Shown: in pieces, positions 52,234-61,595 of the stretch | Numbering within the stretch: the first letter of the stretch is position 1 | Layout of the letters: each line of letters opens with the position of its first letter | Source of the DNA: Nocardioides marinisabuli | GTDB taxonomy: Bacteria; Actinomycetota; Actinomycetes; Propionibacteriales; Nocardioidaceae | DNA length: 64,000 nt | Assembly (NCBI RefSeq): GCF_013466785.1 | Contig: NZ_CP059163.1 | Location: 1,364,001-1,428,000, forward strand | Direction of reading: 5' to 3' | Position numbers and translations under genes: made by a program | The notes under the pieces: generated by a model | Told to the model about the DNA's origin: nothing | The model's database searches: none | Seen by the model: the letters and a program-made list of their open reading frames with translations, nothing else

Positions 52234-53328
52234 TCAGCGCCCGGCCAGCAGGCGCCGGCAGCGCTGCTCGAGGTAGGCCACGACCTGGCCCAGCGGGGCG
52301 TAGGCCTCGTTGGTGGTCTGGCCGTGCACGTAGCGGTACCAGATCTGCTGGGCGATCACCGCGAGCCGGAACAGCCCGAAGACCTCGTAGAAGGCGAGGT
52401 CGTCGGCCGAGGGGGTGCGCCCGGTGCGCTCGCAGTAGCGCTGCACGAGCTCCTCGCGGGTCCACATCCCCTGCGCGTTGGTGGGCTGGCGGCGGAAGAG
52501 CTGGAACATCTCGTCGTCGTCGGCCTGCACCCAGTAGGCCAGCGTCGAGCCGAGGTCCATCAACGGGTCGCCGACGGTGGCCAGCTCCCAGTCGAGGACC
52601 GCGACGACCCGCGGGTCGTCGGGCCCGCCGTCGAGGACCAGGTTGTCGAAGCGGTAGTCGTTGTGGATCAGCACCTGCGCCACGTCGGCCGGCTGGTGCT
52701 CGGCGACCCAGCCCAGCACGTCGGACCAGTCGCCGGTGTCGTCGGTGCGTGAGCCCTCCAGGCGCGAGGTCCAGCCGCGCACCTGCCGCTCGACGTACCC
52801 CTCGCCGCGCCCCAAGGCGGCCAGCGCGGGCACCTGCGCCACGTCGACGGAGTGCAGCTCGACCAGCACGTCGAGGGCGCGCTCGCAGAGCAGCCCGACC
52901 GAGGCGGGGTCGACCTTGCCCCACGACGCGGGCAGGTCCTGGCGCAGGATCGTGCCTGGCACCTGCTCCATCACGTAGAACTCCGAGCCCAGGACCGACT
53001 CGTCGCCCTCGTGGCCCACCATCCGCGCGACGTGGTCGAAGACCGGCGCCAGCGCCGCTTGGATGTCGTGCTCACGACCCATGTCGTGGGCACCGGCGGC
53101 CTTGCGACCGCTCGGCGGGCGCCGCAGCACCAGGTCGTACGTCGACCCGTCGGGGCGCGGCTGGCGCACCAGGTAGGTCAGGTTGGAGGCGCCGCCGCGG
53201 AACTGGCGGACCTCGGAGACCTCGGCGATCCCGGTGCGCGGCGCGAGCCACGCCGCGAGCGCGTCGACGTCGAAGGCGTCCTCGTCGCGGACCCGGCCGG
53301 CGGGGTTCTCCTGCTGGTCCTGGCTCAT
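52234..53328 (-). CDS. Phosphotransferase family protein (APH/choline-kinase fold)
   Basis: 364 residues. Kinase-like signatures: GASNLTYLVR (nucleotide loop), catalytic HNDYRFDNLVL, and metal-binding AVLDWELATVGDPLMDLG. Bacterial relatives of the ACAD10/11 N-terminal domain phosphorylate hydroxyacyl-CoA intermediates or small alcohols; no antibiotic specificity is implied. It lies 13 nt after the thioesterase gene and just before the histidine phosphatase, so the three form a likely operon around acyl-CoA metabolism. Confidence 0.87.
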   Translation of the reverse strand: MSQDQQENPAGRVRDEDAFDVDALAAWLAPRTGIAEVSEVRQFRGGASNLTYLVRQPRPDGSTYDLVLRRPPSGRKAAGAHDMGREHDIQAALAPVFDHVARMVGHEGDESVLGSEFYVMEQVPGTILRQDLPASWGKVDPASVGLLCERALDVLVELHSVDVAQVPALAALGRGEGYVERQVRGWTSRLEGSRTDDTGDWSDVLGWVAEHQPADVAQVLIHNDYRFDNLVLDGGPDDPRVVAVLDWELATVGDPLMDLGSTLAYWVQADDDEMFQLFRRQPTNAQGMWTREELVQRYCERTGRTPSADDLAFYEVFGLFRLAVIAQQIWYRYVHGQTTNEAYAPLGQVVAYLEQRCRRLLAGR

Positions 53329-53341
53329 CGCTGGCTCAGGC

Positions 53342-53854
53342 TCAGCGCAGGGCCATGGAGCCGGAGACGTCGGCGGCGAAGGGCAGCTCGGCGTGCTCGG
53401 CGATGCGGCGGTCGAGGTTGGCGGCGACGTCCTCGGGCCACGGCGCGGTCCTGCGGGTCTCCATGTCGATGTGGAGGAAGATCTCCTCCATCACGTAGCT
53501 GACCCGCTCGTGGGTGTCGTCGAGCAGGTAGACCAGCGCGTGGGCGGCGCGCTCGGAGCGACCGAGCAGGCGCACGCGCGCCGACATCTGGTCGCCGGTG
53601 CGCAGCTCGGCCAGGTAGGTCAGGTGGTGCTCGGCGGAGAAGATGGCGTGCCCCTCGGCGGGCCACATCTGCGGGATGCCGAGCTCGACCAGCGAGTAGT
53701 CGAGGCCCTCGCTGGCGATGCCGGTGTAGTGGCGCACGTTGAGGTGGCCGTTGGCGTCCTCGAAGGCGACCGGGACCGGCTGCTCGGCCCAGGCGGGCAG
53801 GGCGACGAGCTCGGCGTAGGTCGGGTGCGCGTTCTTGGTGTCTGGAGTGCTCAC
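53342..53854 (-). CDS. 4HBT-family acyl-CoA thioesterase
   Basis: 170 residues, one hotdog domain. VPVAFEDANGHLNVRHYTGIASEGLD carries the conserved Asp/Asn-Gly-His-x-N catalytic region of 4-hydroxybenzoyl-CoA thioesterase-like enzymes. Hydrolyses an unknown acyl-CoA. The GTG at 53854 was chosen because it follows TAAGGT by 8 nt and because upstream codons translate repeat sequence. Confidence 0.85.
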   Translation of the reverse strand: MSTPDTKNAHPTYAELVALPAWAEQPVPVAFEDANGHLNVRHYTGIASEGLDYSLVELGIPQMWPAEGHAIFSAEHHLTYLAELRTGDQMSARVRLLGRSERAAHALVYLLDDTHERVSYVMEEIFLHIDMETRRTAPWPEDVAANLDRRIAEHAELPFAADVSGSMALR

Positions 53855-53862
53855 AGGCCCAG

Positions 53863-53868
53863 ACCTTA
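53863..53868 (-). promoter_or_regulatory. -10-like TAAGGT before the thioesterase gene
   Basis: TAAGGT on the minus strand, 8 nt before the GTG at 53854, with no ribosome binding site. Confidence 0.4.
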
Positions 53869-53889
53869 CTGATCCCCTCCCCCGTCCCC

Positions 53890-53952
53890 GCCGACCCGGC
53901 CCATATCTCACGCCCACCCGGCGCAGATCTCTCGCCCACCCGGCGCAGAACG
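53890..53952 (-). repeat. 22-bp-period tandem array, family A (3 units)
   Basis: ACCCGGC occurs at 53894, 53916 and 53938, exactly 22 bp apart, with CAGATCT-like second halves. It is the reverse orientation of the array at 42193. It touches the stop codon of the frameshifted permease gene. Confidence 0.8.
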
Positions 53953-55466
53953 TCACGCGCTGACGGCCACCGTGACCCGCGCCCGCCCGACCGGGTCAAC
54001 CCAGCGCCGCGAGGCCCGCACCAGCCGCAGGCCCGACCAGCAGGCCGGCGGCACGGCCAGCAGCAGGACCAGCGCGGGGTCGTCGAGGCGCACCAGCGCC
54101 GAGAAGACCAGGCCGGTCAGGGTGGTGGTGAGGGCCAGCCGGGCCGAGTAGCCCACCATCCGCACCGGCGGGGCCGGCGTCGCGCGCGCCGAGCGCAGGT
54201 CGACGGCGTACGGGTGCTGCAGCGACCAGCGCATCGCCGCCCCCACCACCTGCAGGGTCACCACCACCAGCGCGCCCAGGAGCGCGGCCGCCTCGGCGGG
54301 CGAGGGCACCCCGGAGCGCAGCCCGCCCAGCACCACGGTCGCGACCGAGGCGGCGAGCAGGAACTCGGCCAGCACCAGCACCCGGGCCCAGAACACCCGG
54401 GCCGGGTCGACCGGCAGGCTCTCGCGCCACAGCGAGCCGCGGCCGTCGAGGCACCAGGCGTTGACCCCGAAGAGCAGCGCGCCGCCCGAGGCCACCAGCC
54501 CGGGCAGCACCAGCAGCTGGGCCCAGTCGAGCGCGCCGAGCAGCGCGACCAGTCCCGGCCCGACCGCCAGCACCCCCAGCCCGCGGCGCATCGGCACCGC
54601 GCGCCACACCGAGGCCCGGTCGGTGCGCACCAGCACCCCCAGGACGCTGCGCGGCCGGCGCCGGGCGGGGTGCACCTGCGACTCCAGGCGCAGCTCGTCG
54701 CGGGGCGGGCGGCGCGCGGCGAGGTGGGCCGGGACCGCGCCCAGGGCGACCGTGGCCACCACCAGCAGCGCGAGCACGGCCACGGCCAGCGCCCAGCCCG
54801 GGTCGGCGCCGCCGACCAGCACCACGACCAGGCGCACCGTGGGCACCCGGTCGAGCACGTCGACGAGCCGCCCGGTCACCTGCAGGCCCAGCGCGACGGC
54901 CACCACGAGCGCGTCGCCGCGCGGACCGCGGCCACCCCGCGGGGCAGCCGGCGCACCCCCTCGACGCACCACGCCACCACCTGGGCCGCCGCGGTGGCCA
55001 GGGCCACCCACAGCACCATGCCGACCTGGGCGGGCAGCAGCCGCTCCGGCCCGACGGCGTACGCCGTCACGGCGAGCAGGCCCCAGGCCTGCAGGAGCCA
55101 CGCGATGTTGAGCGGTGCCAGCACCAGCGCGCCGAGGTGGTCGGTGGTGGGGCTGATCGGGTGGACCGCCGCGGCCTCGCGGGCCACCAGCTCGCGCCCG
55201 CCGCCCGAGGCGACCGCCGAGACGACGGCGACCAGCAGCAGCGCGACCAGGGTCGTGGGCAGCAGCAGGAGCACGTCGAAGGCACGCTCGGAGTCGCCGG
55301 CGCCCGGCGCCGTCGCCGGCAGCACCGCCGCCGCGAGGCTCACCAGCACGAAGCCGCCCAGCGCCCAGCGCAGCCGCCGCGTCGAGGAGGCGGCCCGGAA
55401 GGCCAGCAGCGCGCGGGTGTCGGCGACCGCGCGGCGTGCCTCAGTCCAGCAGCGCGCGGTAGGCAC
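53953..55466 (-). pseudogene. ABC-2 transporter permease with an internal frameshift
   Basis: Two frames make one membrane protein. The upstream frame (55466 to about 54920) has hydrophobic segments such as WALGGFVLVSLAAAVLPA and ends out of frame shortly afterwards. The downstream frame continues GDALVVAVALGLQVTGRL to the stop at 53953. The switch lies at about 54913-54925 in a CCGCGCGGCG run, and adding one base restores the frame. The full product would be about 500 residues with many helices. It partners the ATPase gene upstream, with which its GTG overlaps. Either a real disruption or a sequence error. Confidence 0.7.
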
Positions 55467-56150
55467 GCGCCCCCTCCTCGCCGCTCATCTGCGCCGCGCT
55501 GAGCTCGGCGACCCGGGCGCCGCCGCGCAGCACCAGCACCGTCGAGCAGGCCTCGATCGCCAGCTCGCGCAGGTGGGTGGAGACCAGCACCGCCGCGCCG
55601 CGGGCGCGGGCGTCGGCGACCACCTCGAGGGTGGCCTCGACGCCGACCGGGTCGACCCCGTCGAAGGGCTCGTCGAGCAGCAGCACCGGCGGCTCGTGCA
55701 GCGCCGCCAGCACCACCGAGAGCCGCCGGCCCATGCCGTGGGAGAAGCCGGCGGTGACCCGGTGGGCGACGTCGCCGAGCTCGAAGCGCTCGAGCAGGTC
55801 GCGGGCCCGGGGCTCCCAGCCGCGCGGCAGGTCCCGCAGCGCGCCGCCAGCTGCAGGTGCTCCCAGGGGGTCGCCCGCGGCACCAGCCCGCCCACGTCGG
55901 GGCAGTAGCCCACCGCCCGCTTGGCGGCCAGGGGCTGGCGTCGTACGTCGTGGCCGGCGACCAGCACGCGGCCGGCGCTGGGTGGCACCACCCCGGCCAG
56001 CACCCGCATCGTGGTCGACTTGCCGGCGCCGTTGCGGCCCAGCAGCCCGGTCGCCCGGCCGGCCGCGGCGACCAGGTCGACGCCCGCGACCGCCTCGTCC
56101 TCGCCGAAGCGCACGTGCAGGTCGCGCACCTCGACCAGGGGCTGCTCCAC
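55441..56150 (-). pseudogene. ABC transporter ATP-binding protein with an internal frameshift
   Basis: The first frame encodes Walker A (GRNGAGKST) and RAVGYCPDVGGLVP. After about 55847 it degenerates. Another frame then carries FSHGMGRRLSVVL (signature-like), LLLDEPFDGVD (Walker B) and VSTHLRELAIEACSTV to the stop at 55441. The break is in a GCGGCGCGC run, and one added G restores an uninterrupted ~235-residue ATPase. Start GTG at 56150. Together with the permease it would be an ABC-2 exporter. Two nearby one-base breaks in the same run type point to sequencing error or shared decay. Confidence 0.75.
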
Positions 56151-56171
56151 GCGTGACTCCTCCCGACGACA

Positions 56172-56220
56172 CCGACCCGGCCCATCCTGCCGCGTGCGCG
56201 GTCAGGACGGGCCGGGTCGG
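56172..56220. terminator. Long hairpin formed by inverted family-A repeat sequence
   Basis: CCGACCCGGCCCATCCTG at 56172-56189 and its complement at 56203-56220 (one mismatch), with an inner CCGCG-TG-CGCGG stem. It lies between the fadB stop and the ABC ATPase start, so it can terminate fadAB transcription. Confidence 0.65.
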
Positions 56221-56248
56221 CGCGACATCTGGGCCGGGTCGGCGGGTC
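56209..56248 (+). repeat. 22-bp-period repeat, family A (2 units)
   Basis: GCCGGGTCGGCG recurs at 56211 and 56233 with CGACATCTGG between. The first copy is the right arm of the hairpin, and the second runs into the fadB stop codon. Confidence 0.7.
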
Positions 56249-58454
56249 AGGCGGGGAAGGACTCGCCCTTCTCGGCCATCTCGCGCAGGCGGTCCGTGGG
56301 CCGGAACCGGTCGCCGTACACCTCGGCGAGCTCGTCGGCGCGGCGCACGAAGGCCGCGAGGCCCACCTCGCCGTCGACGTGGGTGTAGCCCTGCATGAAC
56401 TGCGCGGCGCCACCGGTCATCGGCGGGAAGCCGATGCCCATGATCGAGCCGATGTTGGCGGCCGCGGCGGAGGTGATGACGCCCTCCTCGAAGCACTTGG
56501 CGGTCTCGAGCGCCTCGGCGAAGAGCATCCGGTCGCGGCAGTCGGCGATCGGGGGCTGCTCCTCGGCCACCGGGAACAGGTCGGAGAGACCGGCCCAGAT
56601 GGACTGGCGCTTGCCCTGCTCGTCGTAGTCGTAGAAGCCCGCGCCGCGCAGGCGGCCCGCGCGGCCGGCCTCGAGCATCCGGTCGACCACGGCGGTGCCG
56701 GGGTGCTCCGCGACCTGCTTGCCGTCGCGCTCGTTCGCCTCGCGGGTGGCCTTGGCGATCTTGCCCATCAGCTCGAGGTTGAGCTCGTCGGAGAGCTGCA
56801 GCACCGGGGCGGGGTAGCCGGCCTGGGTGGTGGCCCGCTCGATGGTCCAGGGCGCCACGCCCTCGGCCAGCATCGCCATGCCCTCGTTGACCATGAAGCC
56901 GATGACGCGCGAGGTGTAGAAGCCGCGCGAGTCGTTGACCACGATCGGGGTCTTGCGGATCTGCTGCACGACGTCGTACGCCTTGGCCAGCGCCTCGTCG
57001 GAGGTCTGCTCGCCCTTGATGATCTCGACCAGCGGCATCTTGTCGACAGGGCTGAAGAAATGCAGGCCGATGAAGTCGGCGGGGCGGTCGACGCCCTCGG
57101 CGAGCTCGGAGATCGGCAGCGTCGAGGTGTTGGAGCACAGCAGCGCGTCGGGGTTGACGTGCGGGGCCACCTCGGCGAAGACCTTGGCCTTCAGCGCGGG
57201 GTCCTCGAAGACGGCCTCGATCACCAGGTCGCAGCCGGCCAGGTCGGCCGGGTCGGCGGTGGCGTGGATGCGCCCGAGGAGCTCGTCGGACTTCTCCTGG
57301 GTGAGCTTGCCGCGCTCGACGGCCTTGGCGTTGAGCTTCTCGGAGTAGGCCTTGCCCTTGGCGGCGTTCTCGGCCGAGACGTCCTTGAGCACGACCTGCA
57401 TGCCGGCGCGGGCGCAGGAGTAGGCGATGCCGGCGCCCATCATGCCGGCGCCCAGGACGCCGACCTTGGTGGCCTGGAAGCGCTCGACGCCCTGCGGGCG
57501 CAGCTTGCCGGCGCCGATCGCCTGCAGGTCGAAGAAGAACGCCTGGATCATGTTCTTCGAGCCCTGGTTGACGATCAAGTTGGTCAGGTAGCGCGACTCG
57601 ATGCGCGAGGCGGTGTCGAAGTCGCGGCTGGCGCCCTCGACCGCGGCCGAGAGGATCGCGCGGGTGGCCGGGTAGACGGCACCCTTGGTCTGCTTGCGCA
57701 GCAGCGCCGGGAAGGCGGGCAGGAACGCCGCGAGGCCGGGCGAGCGGGGCGTGCCGCCGGGCATCTTGTAGCCCGGGGCGTCCCAGGGGTTGGCGTGCGC
57801 GTCAGGGTTGGCCTTGATCCAGGCCTTCGCCGCCGGCACCAGCTCCTCGCGGGTGGCGACCAGCTCGTCGACCAGGCCGGCCTCCTTGGCCTGGGCCGGC
57901 TTGAACTGCTTGCCCTCGAGCAGCACGCCCATCAGCGCGTCCTGCAGGCCCAGCATCCGCACGGTGCGGGTCACGCCGCCGCCGCCGGGCAGCAGGCCGA
58001 GGGTGACCTCGGGCAGGCCCAGCGCGACCTTGGGGTCGTCGACGACGATGCGGTGGTTGCAGGCCAGGGTGATCTCGAGGCCGCCGCCGAGCGCGGCGCC
58101 GTTGATGGCCGCCACGACCGGGCGGGGCAGCTTCTCGAGGCGGCGCAGGGCGGCCTTCATGCCCTCGGCCATCTCGAAGACGGCTGCGGCGTCCTCGGGG
58201 CCGGTCTTGACCATGCCCTTGAGGTCGCCGCCGGCGAAGAAGGTCTTCTTGGCGCTGGCCACCACGACGCCGGTGACCGACGACCCGTCGGCGGCCAGCT
58301 CGTCGTACAGGCGGTCGATCGCTGCGTCCATGGACGAGCGGTAGAGGTCGTTCATGGTGTTCGCGGACTGGTTCGGGTCGTCGAGGGTCAGGGTGACGAT
58401 GCCGTCGGCGTCCTTGTCGTAGCGGACTGCCGTCTGGGTCTCGGTGCTGCTCAT
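56247..58454 (-). CDS. fadB: Multifunctional enoyl-CoA hydratase/3-hydroxyacyl-CoA dehydrogenase
   Basis: 735 residues, standard for the trifunctional alpha subunit. The N-terminal crotonase domain has [10 protein letters not shown] and [18 protein letters not shown]. The NAD-binding 3-hydroxyacyl-CoA dehydrogenase domain has [28 protein letters not shown] and [13 protein letters not shown], followed by the C-terminal dehydrogenase domain. It performs hydration and dehydrogenation in beta-oxidation, passing 3-ketoacyl-CoA to the thiolase encoded 63 nt upstream. Regulated with that gene by the MerR-type promoter. The gene ends at a repeat/hairpin. Confidence 0.95.
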   Translation of the reverse strand: MSSTETQTAVRYDKDADGIVTLTLDDPNQSANTMNDLYRSSMDAAIDRLYDELAADGSSVTGVVVASAKKTFFAGGDLKGMVKTGPEDAAAVFEMAEGMKAALRRLEKLPRPVVAAINGAALGGGLEITLACNHRIVVDDPKVALGLPEVTLGLLPGGGGVTRTVRMLGLQDALMGVLLEGKQFKPAQAKEAGLVDELVATREELVPAAKAWIKANPDAHANPWDAPGYKMPGGTPRSPGLAAFLPAFPALLRKQTKGAVYPATRAILSAAVEGASRDFDTASRIESRYLTNLIVNQGSKNMIQAFFFDLQAIGAGKLRPQGVERFQATKVGVLGAGMMGAGIAYSCARAGMQVVLKDVSAENAAKGKAYSEKLNAKAVERGKLTQEKSDELLGRIHATADPADLAGCDLVIEAVFEDPALKAKVFAEVAPHVNPDALLCSNTSTLPISELAEGVDRPADFIGLHFFSPVDKMPLVEIIKGEQTSDEALAKAYDVVQQIRKTPIVVNDSRGFYTSRVIGFMVNEGMAMLAEGVAPWTIERATTQAGYPAPVLQLSDELNLELMGKIAKATREANERDGKQVAEHPGTAVVDRMLEAGRAGRLRGAGFYDYDEQGKRQSIWAGLSDLFPVAEEQPPIADCRDRMLFAEALETAKCFEEGVITSAAAANIGSIMGIGFPPMTGGAAQFMQGYTHVDGEVGLAAFVRRADELAEVYGDRFRPTDRLREMAEKGESFPA

Positions 58455-58517
58455 GTCTGTGTTCGTGTCCTGTTCGGTCTCAGGGAAGTCTTCTGGGTAC
58501 GGCGCTGCGGGTCGCCG

Positions 58518-59729
58518 TCAGACCAGCTCGACGATCGTCGCGATGCCCATCCCGCCGCCGACGCAGAGCGTGGCCAGGCCGCGCTTCTGGTCGCGGCGGG
58601 CCAGCTCGTCGATGAGGGTGCCGAGGATCATCGCGCCGGTGGCGCCGAGGGGGTGGCCCATCGCGATCGCGCCGCCGTTGACGTTGGTGATCTCGTGGCT
58701 GATGCCCATGTCGCGCATGAAGCGCATCGCCACCGCGGCGAAGGCCTCGTTGATCTCGAACAGGTCGATGTCGTCGACCTCGAGGCCGGCCTTGGCCAGG
58801 GCCTTGCGGGCGGCCGGGGCGGGGCCGGTCAGCATGATCGTGGGGTCGGCGCCCGAGACGGCCATCGACACGATGCGCGCCCGCGGGGTCAGGCCGAGGT
58901 CGGTGCCGACCTGCTCGCTGCCGATCGCCACCAGGGCGGCGCCGTCGACGATGCCCGAGGAGTTGCCGGCGTGGTGGACGTGGTCGATCTTCTCGATCCA
59001 GTGGTACTTCTCCAGCGCCACGTCGTCGAAGCCGGCGTCGCGCCCGGTCTGGGCGAAGGAGGGCTTGAGGCCGGCCAGGCCCTCGGGGCTGGTGTCGGGG
59101 CGGATCGTCTCGTCGTGGTCGAGGATCGTCAGCCCGTTGATGTCGCGCACGGGGATCACGGCGTCGGCGAAGTAGCCGTTGGCCCAGGCCTTCGCGGCGC
59201 GGTGGTGGGACTCGGCGGCGTAGGCGTCGACGTCGTCGCGGTTCCAGCCCTCGATGGTGGCGATCAGGTCGGCGCCGATGCCCTGGGGCACGAAGCCGGT
59301 GGTGAGCGCGGTGGCCGGGTCCATCGCCCAGGCGCCGCCGTCGGAGCCCATCGGCACGTTGGACATCGACTCGACGCCGCCGGCGACGATGAGGTCCTCC
59401 ATGCCGCCGCGGATGCGGGCGGCGGCCTGGTTGACGGCCTCGAGGCCGGAGGCGCAGAAGCGGTTGAGCTGCACGCCGGCGACGGTCTCGGGGTAGCCGG
59501 CGGCCAGCGCCGCGGTCTTGGCGATGTCGCCGCCCTGCTCGCCCATCGGGGTCACGACACCCAGCACGACGTCGTCGACGCGGTGCGGGTCGAGCCCGGG
59601 GTTGCGGGTCCGCAGCTCGTCGAGCAGCCCGACGGCGAGGTCGATCGCCTTCACCTCGTGCAGCGAGCCCGCCGCCTTGCCCTTGCCGCGCGGCGTGCGG
59701 ATGTGGTCGTACACGAATGCTTCTGCCAT
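58518..59729 (-). CDS. fadA: Acetyl-CoA C-acyltransferase (3-ketoacyl-CoA thiolase)
   Basis: 403 residues. Active-site Cys92 in [11 protein letters not shown], His in [15 protein letters not shown], and the second Cys in LCVGGGMG. It cleaves 3-ketoacyl-CoA to acetyl-CoA plus a shortened acyl-CoA, the last beta-oxidation step, and partners fadB downstream. The ATG at 59729 gives the family N-terminus ([16 protein letters not shown]); upstream codons cover the promoter. Divergent from the merR gene with the shared regulatory region at 59795-59825. Confidence 0.95.
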   Translation of the reverse strand: MAEAFVYDHIRTPRGKGKAAGSLHEVKAIDLAVGLLDELRTRNPGLDPHRVDDVVLGVVTPMGEQGGDIAKTAALAAGYPETVAGVQLNRFCASGLEAVNQAAARIRGGMEDLIVAGGVESMSNVPMGSDGGAWAMDPATALTTGFVPQGIGADLIATIEGWNRDDVDAYAAESHHRAAKAWANGYFADAVIPVRDINGLTILDHDETIRPDTSPEGLAGLKPSFAQTGRDAGFDDVALEKYHWIEKIDHVHHAGNSSGIVDGAALVAIGSEQVGTDLGLTPRARIVSMAVSGADPTIMLTGPAPAARKALAKAGLEVDDIDLFEINEAFAAVAMRFMRDMGISHEITNVNGGAIAMGHPLGATGAMILGTLIDELARRDQKRGLATLCVGGGMGIATIVELV

Positions 59730-59794
59730 GACCGTCCTCGGTTCTCGAAGGTGCGCCGCACCCGCCGGGAGGCGTGGGCGCGTGTGCTGACTCG

Positions 59795-59825
59795 ATTGTG
59801 ACACTATTACTGTCAGTGTCGTCAA
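59795..59825 (-). promoter_or_regulatory. MerR-type promoter of fadA-fadB with centred dyad
   Basis: On the minus strand: -35 TTGACG (59825-59820), a 19-bp spacer, -10 CACAAT (59800-59795). The dyad GACACT...AGTGTC (59800-59805 and 59815-59820) is centred on 59810, which is also the centre of the spacer. This is the geometry by which MerR regulators activate. Confidence 0.65.
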
Positions 59826-59860
59826 GGAACGTTGTCGACCATTCGGTCGGAGGGAGTGTG

Positions 59861-60616
59861 ATGGGCACCACGTCGGAGTCCGGGACCGGTGACCTGCTCA
59901 CGCTCGAGAACCTCACCGCCCGGGTCGGGATGAGCGTGCGCAACGTGCGCTTCTACACCACCAAGGGGCTGCTGCCGCCCCCGATCCGCCACGGCCGCTC
60001 GGGCTACTACAGCGACGACCACGTGGCGCGGCTCGAGCTCGTGCGCGAGCTGCAGGGCCACGGGTTCACGCTCTCGGCGATCGAGCGCTACCTCGCCGCG
60101 GTGCCCGCCGACGCGACGCCCGAGCAGATCGCCCTGCACCGCACCATGCTCGCGCCCTGGCAGGCCGAGGCCGCCGAGGTGATGAGCCACGACGACCTCG
60201 AGACCCGCGCCGGGCGCAGCCTGGCCGACGACGACGTGGCGCTGCTGGCCGCGCTGGGCATCGTGCGCCGCCGCGACGACGAACGGCTCGAGGTGACGCC
60301 CACCCAGCTGACCGTGGGCCTCGGGCTCCTCGACCTCGGCTTCCCCACCGCCGCCGCGACCGCCGCGGCCGAGGTGTACGCCCGGCACGGGCGCCAGGTC
60401 GCCGAGGAGCTCAACGAGCTGTTCCGCACCGTGGTGTGGCCGGCCTACAAGGAGGCGGGCGCCTCGGCCGAGACCGTGCGCGAGGTGGTCGAGCGGATCA
60501 AGCCGCTGTCCATCTCGAGCCTGGTGGCGGCGTACGAGGCCGCGATGGACCAGACCCGCCGCGAGCAGATCCGGGCCCGGGCCGAGCGGGCGGGGCCCGG
60601 ACCCACCGCTGGGTGA
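59861..60616 (+). CDS. MerR-family regulator of the adjacent fadAB operon
   Basis: 251 residues. N-terminal winged helix [27 protein letters not shown], then [30 protein letters not shown]. The remaining ~170 residues form a helical ligand-binding region not of the metal type (no Cys cluster). The ATG has a strong GGAGGGAG ribosome binding site, while an upstream in-frame start would cover the operator. Divergent from fadA with a well-formed 19-bp-spacer promoter between, so it likely senses a fatty acyl ligand (inference). Confidence 0.88.
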   Translation: MGTTSESGTGDLLTLENLTARVGMSVRNVRFYTTKGLLPPPIRHGRSGYYSDDHVARLELVRELQGHGFTLSAIERYLAAVPADATPEQIALHRTMLAPWQAEAAEVMSHDDLETRAGRSLADDDVALLAALGIVRRRDDERLEVTPTQLTVGLGLLDLGFPTAAATAAAEVYARHGRQVAEELNELFRTVVWPAYKEAGASAETVREVVERIKPLSISSLVAAYEAAMDQTRREQIRARAERAGPGPTAG

Positions 60617-60639
60617 CCCCGGGGGCGGGGCGCAATCCC

Positions 60640-60645
60640 TAGGGT
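60640..60645 (+). promoter_or_regulatory. -10-like TAGGGT before the NmrA-like gene
   Basis: TAGGGT, then 7 nt (GGGGGCC), then the ATG at 60653. No separate ribosome binding site. Confidence 0.45.
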
Positions 60646-60652
60646 GGGGGCC

Positions 60653-61543
60653 ATGAGCCTCACCGTCCTGGTCACCGGCGCCACCGGCTTCGTCGGTCGT
60701 CGCCTCGTCCCCGCCCTCCTCGAGGCCGGCCACGAGGTCAAGGCGATGACGCGGCACCCCGACACCTACCAGGGCGAGGGCGAGGCCGTCTTCGGCGACG
60801 TCGACGACCCGGGCTCGCTGGCAGAGCCCCTCGCCGGCGTCGACGTGGCGATCTACCTGGTGCACTCCCTCGACGACAACGACTTCGAGCGCAAGGACGC
60901 CGAGGCCGCGAAGGCCTTCGCCCTGGCCGCCGCCGCGAACGGGGTGCGCCAGATCGTCTACCTCGGCGGGCTGGGCAAGGAGGGCACGCAGCTCTCCCCG
61001 CACCTGCGCTCGCGCCGCGAGGTCGAGTCCCTGCTGGCCGGCTCCGACGTGCCGGTCACGGTGCTGCGCGCCGCCATCGTGGTGGGCGCCGGCGGCATCT
61101 CGTGGGAGATGACCCGCAAGCTCGTCAAGAACCTGCCGGCCATGGTGGTGCCCAAGTGGGCGGCCACCCGCACCCAGCCGATCGCGCTGCACGACGTGAT
61201 CCGCTACATCGTCGGCGTCACCGGCCTCGAGGAGGCCTACGGCCGGGTGCTCGAGATCGGCGGGGCCGACCAGCTCTCCTACGTCGGGATGATGCAGGAG
61301 GCGGGCGAGGTGATGCTCGGGCGCCGGGTGCCGGTGCTCCAGCTGCCCGTCGGCACCCCGCTGCTCTCCTCGTGGTGGATCAAGCTGATCACCGGCGTCA
61401 ACGCCACCACCGCCGGCAACCTCATCGACTCGATGGGCACCGAGGTGCTGCAGACCGACTACGCGATCCGCGACCTGGTGCCCGGCGAGCCGCTCACCTA
61501 CGCCGAGGCCGTGCGCCGCGCCCTGGAGGAGGGCGAGCGCTGA
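60653..61543 (+). CDS. NmrA-like NAD(P)-binding atypical SDR
   Basis: 296 residues. The Rossmann motif VTGATGFVGRRLVPALL (about 6-22) is complete, but the canonical YxxxK pair is missing. IVYLGGLGKEGTQLSPHLRSRREVE is typical of the atypical SDR group that includes NmrA, ubiquinone-assembly-like and stress proteins. It may be a redox-sensing or reductase protein. The ATG lies 7 nt after TAGGGT, preferred to a GTG nine bases earlier. Convergent with cydB across family-B repeats. Confidence 0.85.
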   Translation: MSLTVLVTGATGFVGRRLVPALLEAGHEVKAMTRHPDTYQGEGEAVFGDVDDPGSLAEPLAGVDVAIYLVHSLDDNDFERKDAEAAKAFALAAAANGVRQIVYLGGLGKEGTQLSPHLRSRREVESLLAGSDVPVTVLRAAIVVGAGGISWEMTRKLVKNLPAMVVPKWAATRTQPIALHDVIRYIVGVTGLEEAYGRVLEIGGADQLSYVGMMQEAGEVMLGRRVPVLQLPVGTPLLSSWWIKLITGVNATTAGNLIDSMGTEVLQTDYAIRDLVPGEPLTYAEAVRRALEEGER

Positions 61544-61551
61544 CGGCACGC

Positions 61552-61595
61552 CGAGCGGTCACTTGTGAACCCTCGAGAGGTCACTTCTGCACCTC
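61552..61595 (+). repeat. 22-bp-period tandem repeat, family B (2 units)
   Basis: Units at 61552 and 61574: CGAGCGGTCAC then TTGTGAACCCT, and CGAGAGGTCAC then TTCTGCACCTC. The second unit contains the cydB stop codon and encodes its last residues (VQK). Confidence 0.75.

Noticed and set aside
56379-59801. A 1140-codon open frame antisense to fadB and fadA
   Set aside because: It crosses two well-supported genes and the promoter region, and its translation has no domain and shadow-type composition.
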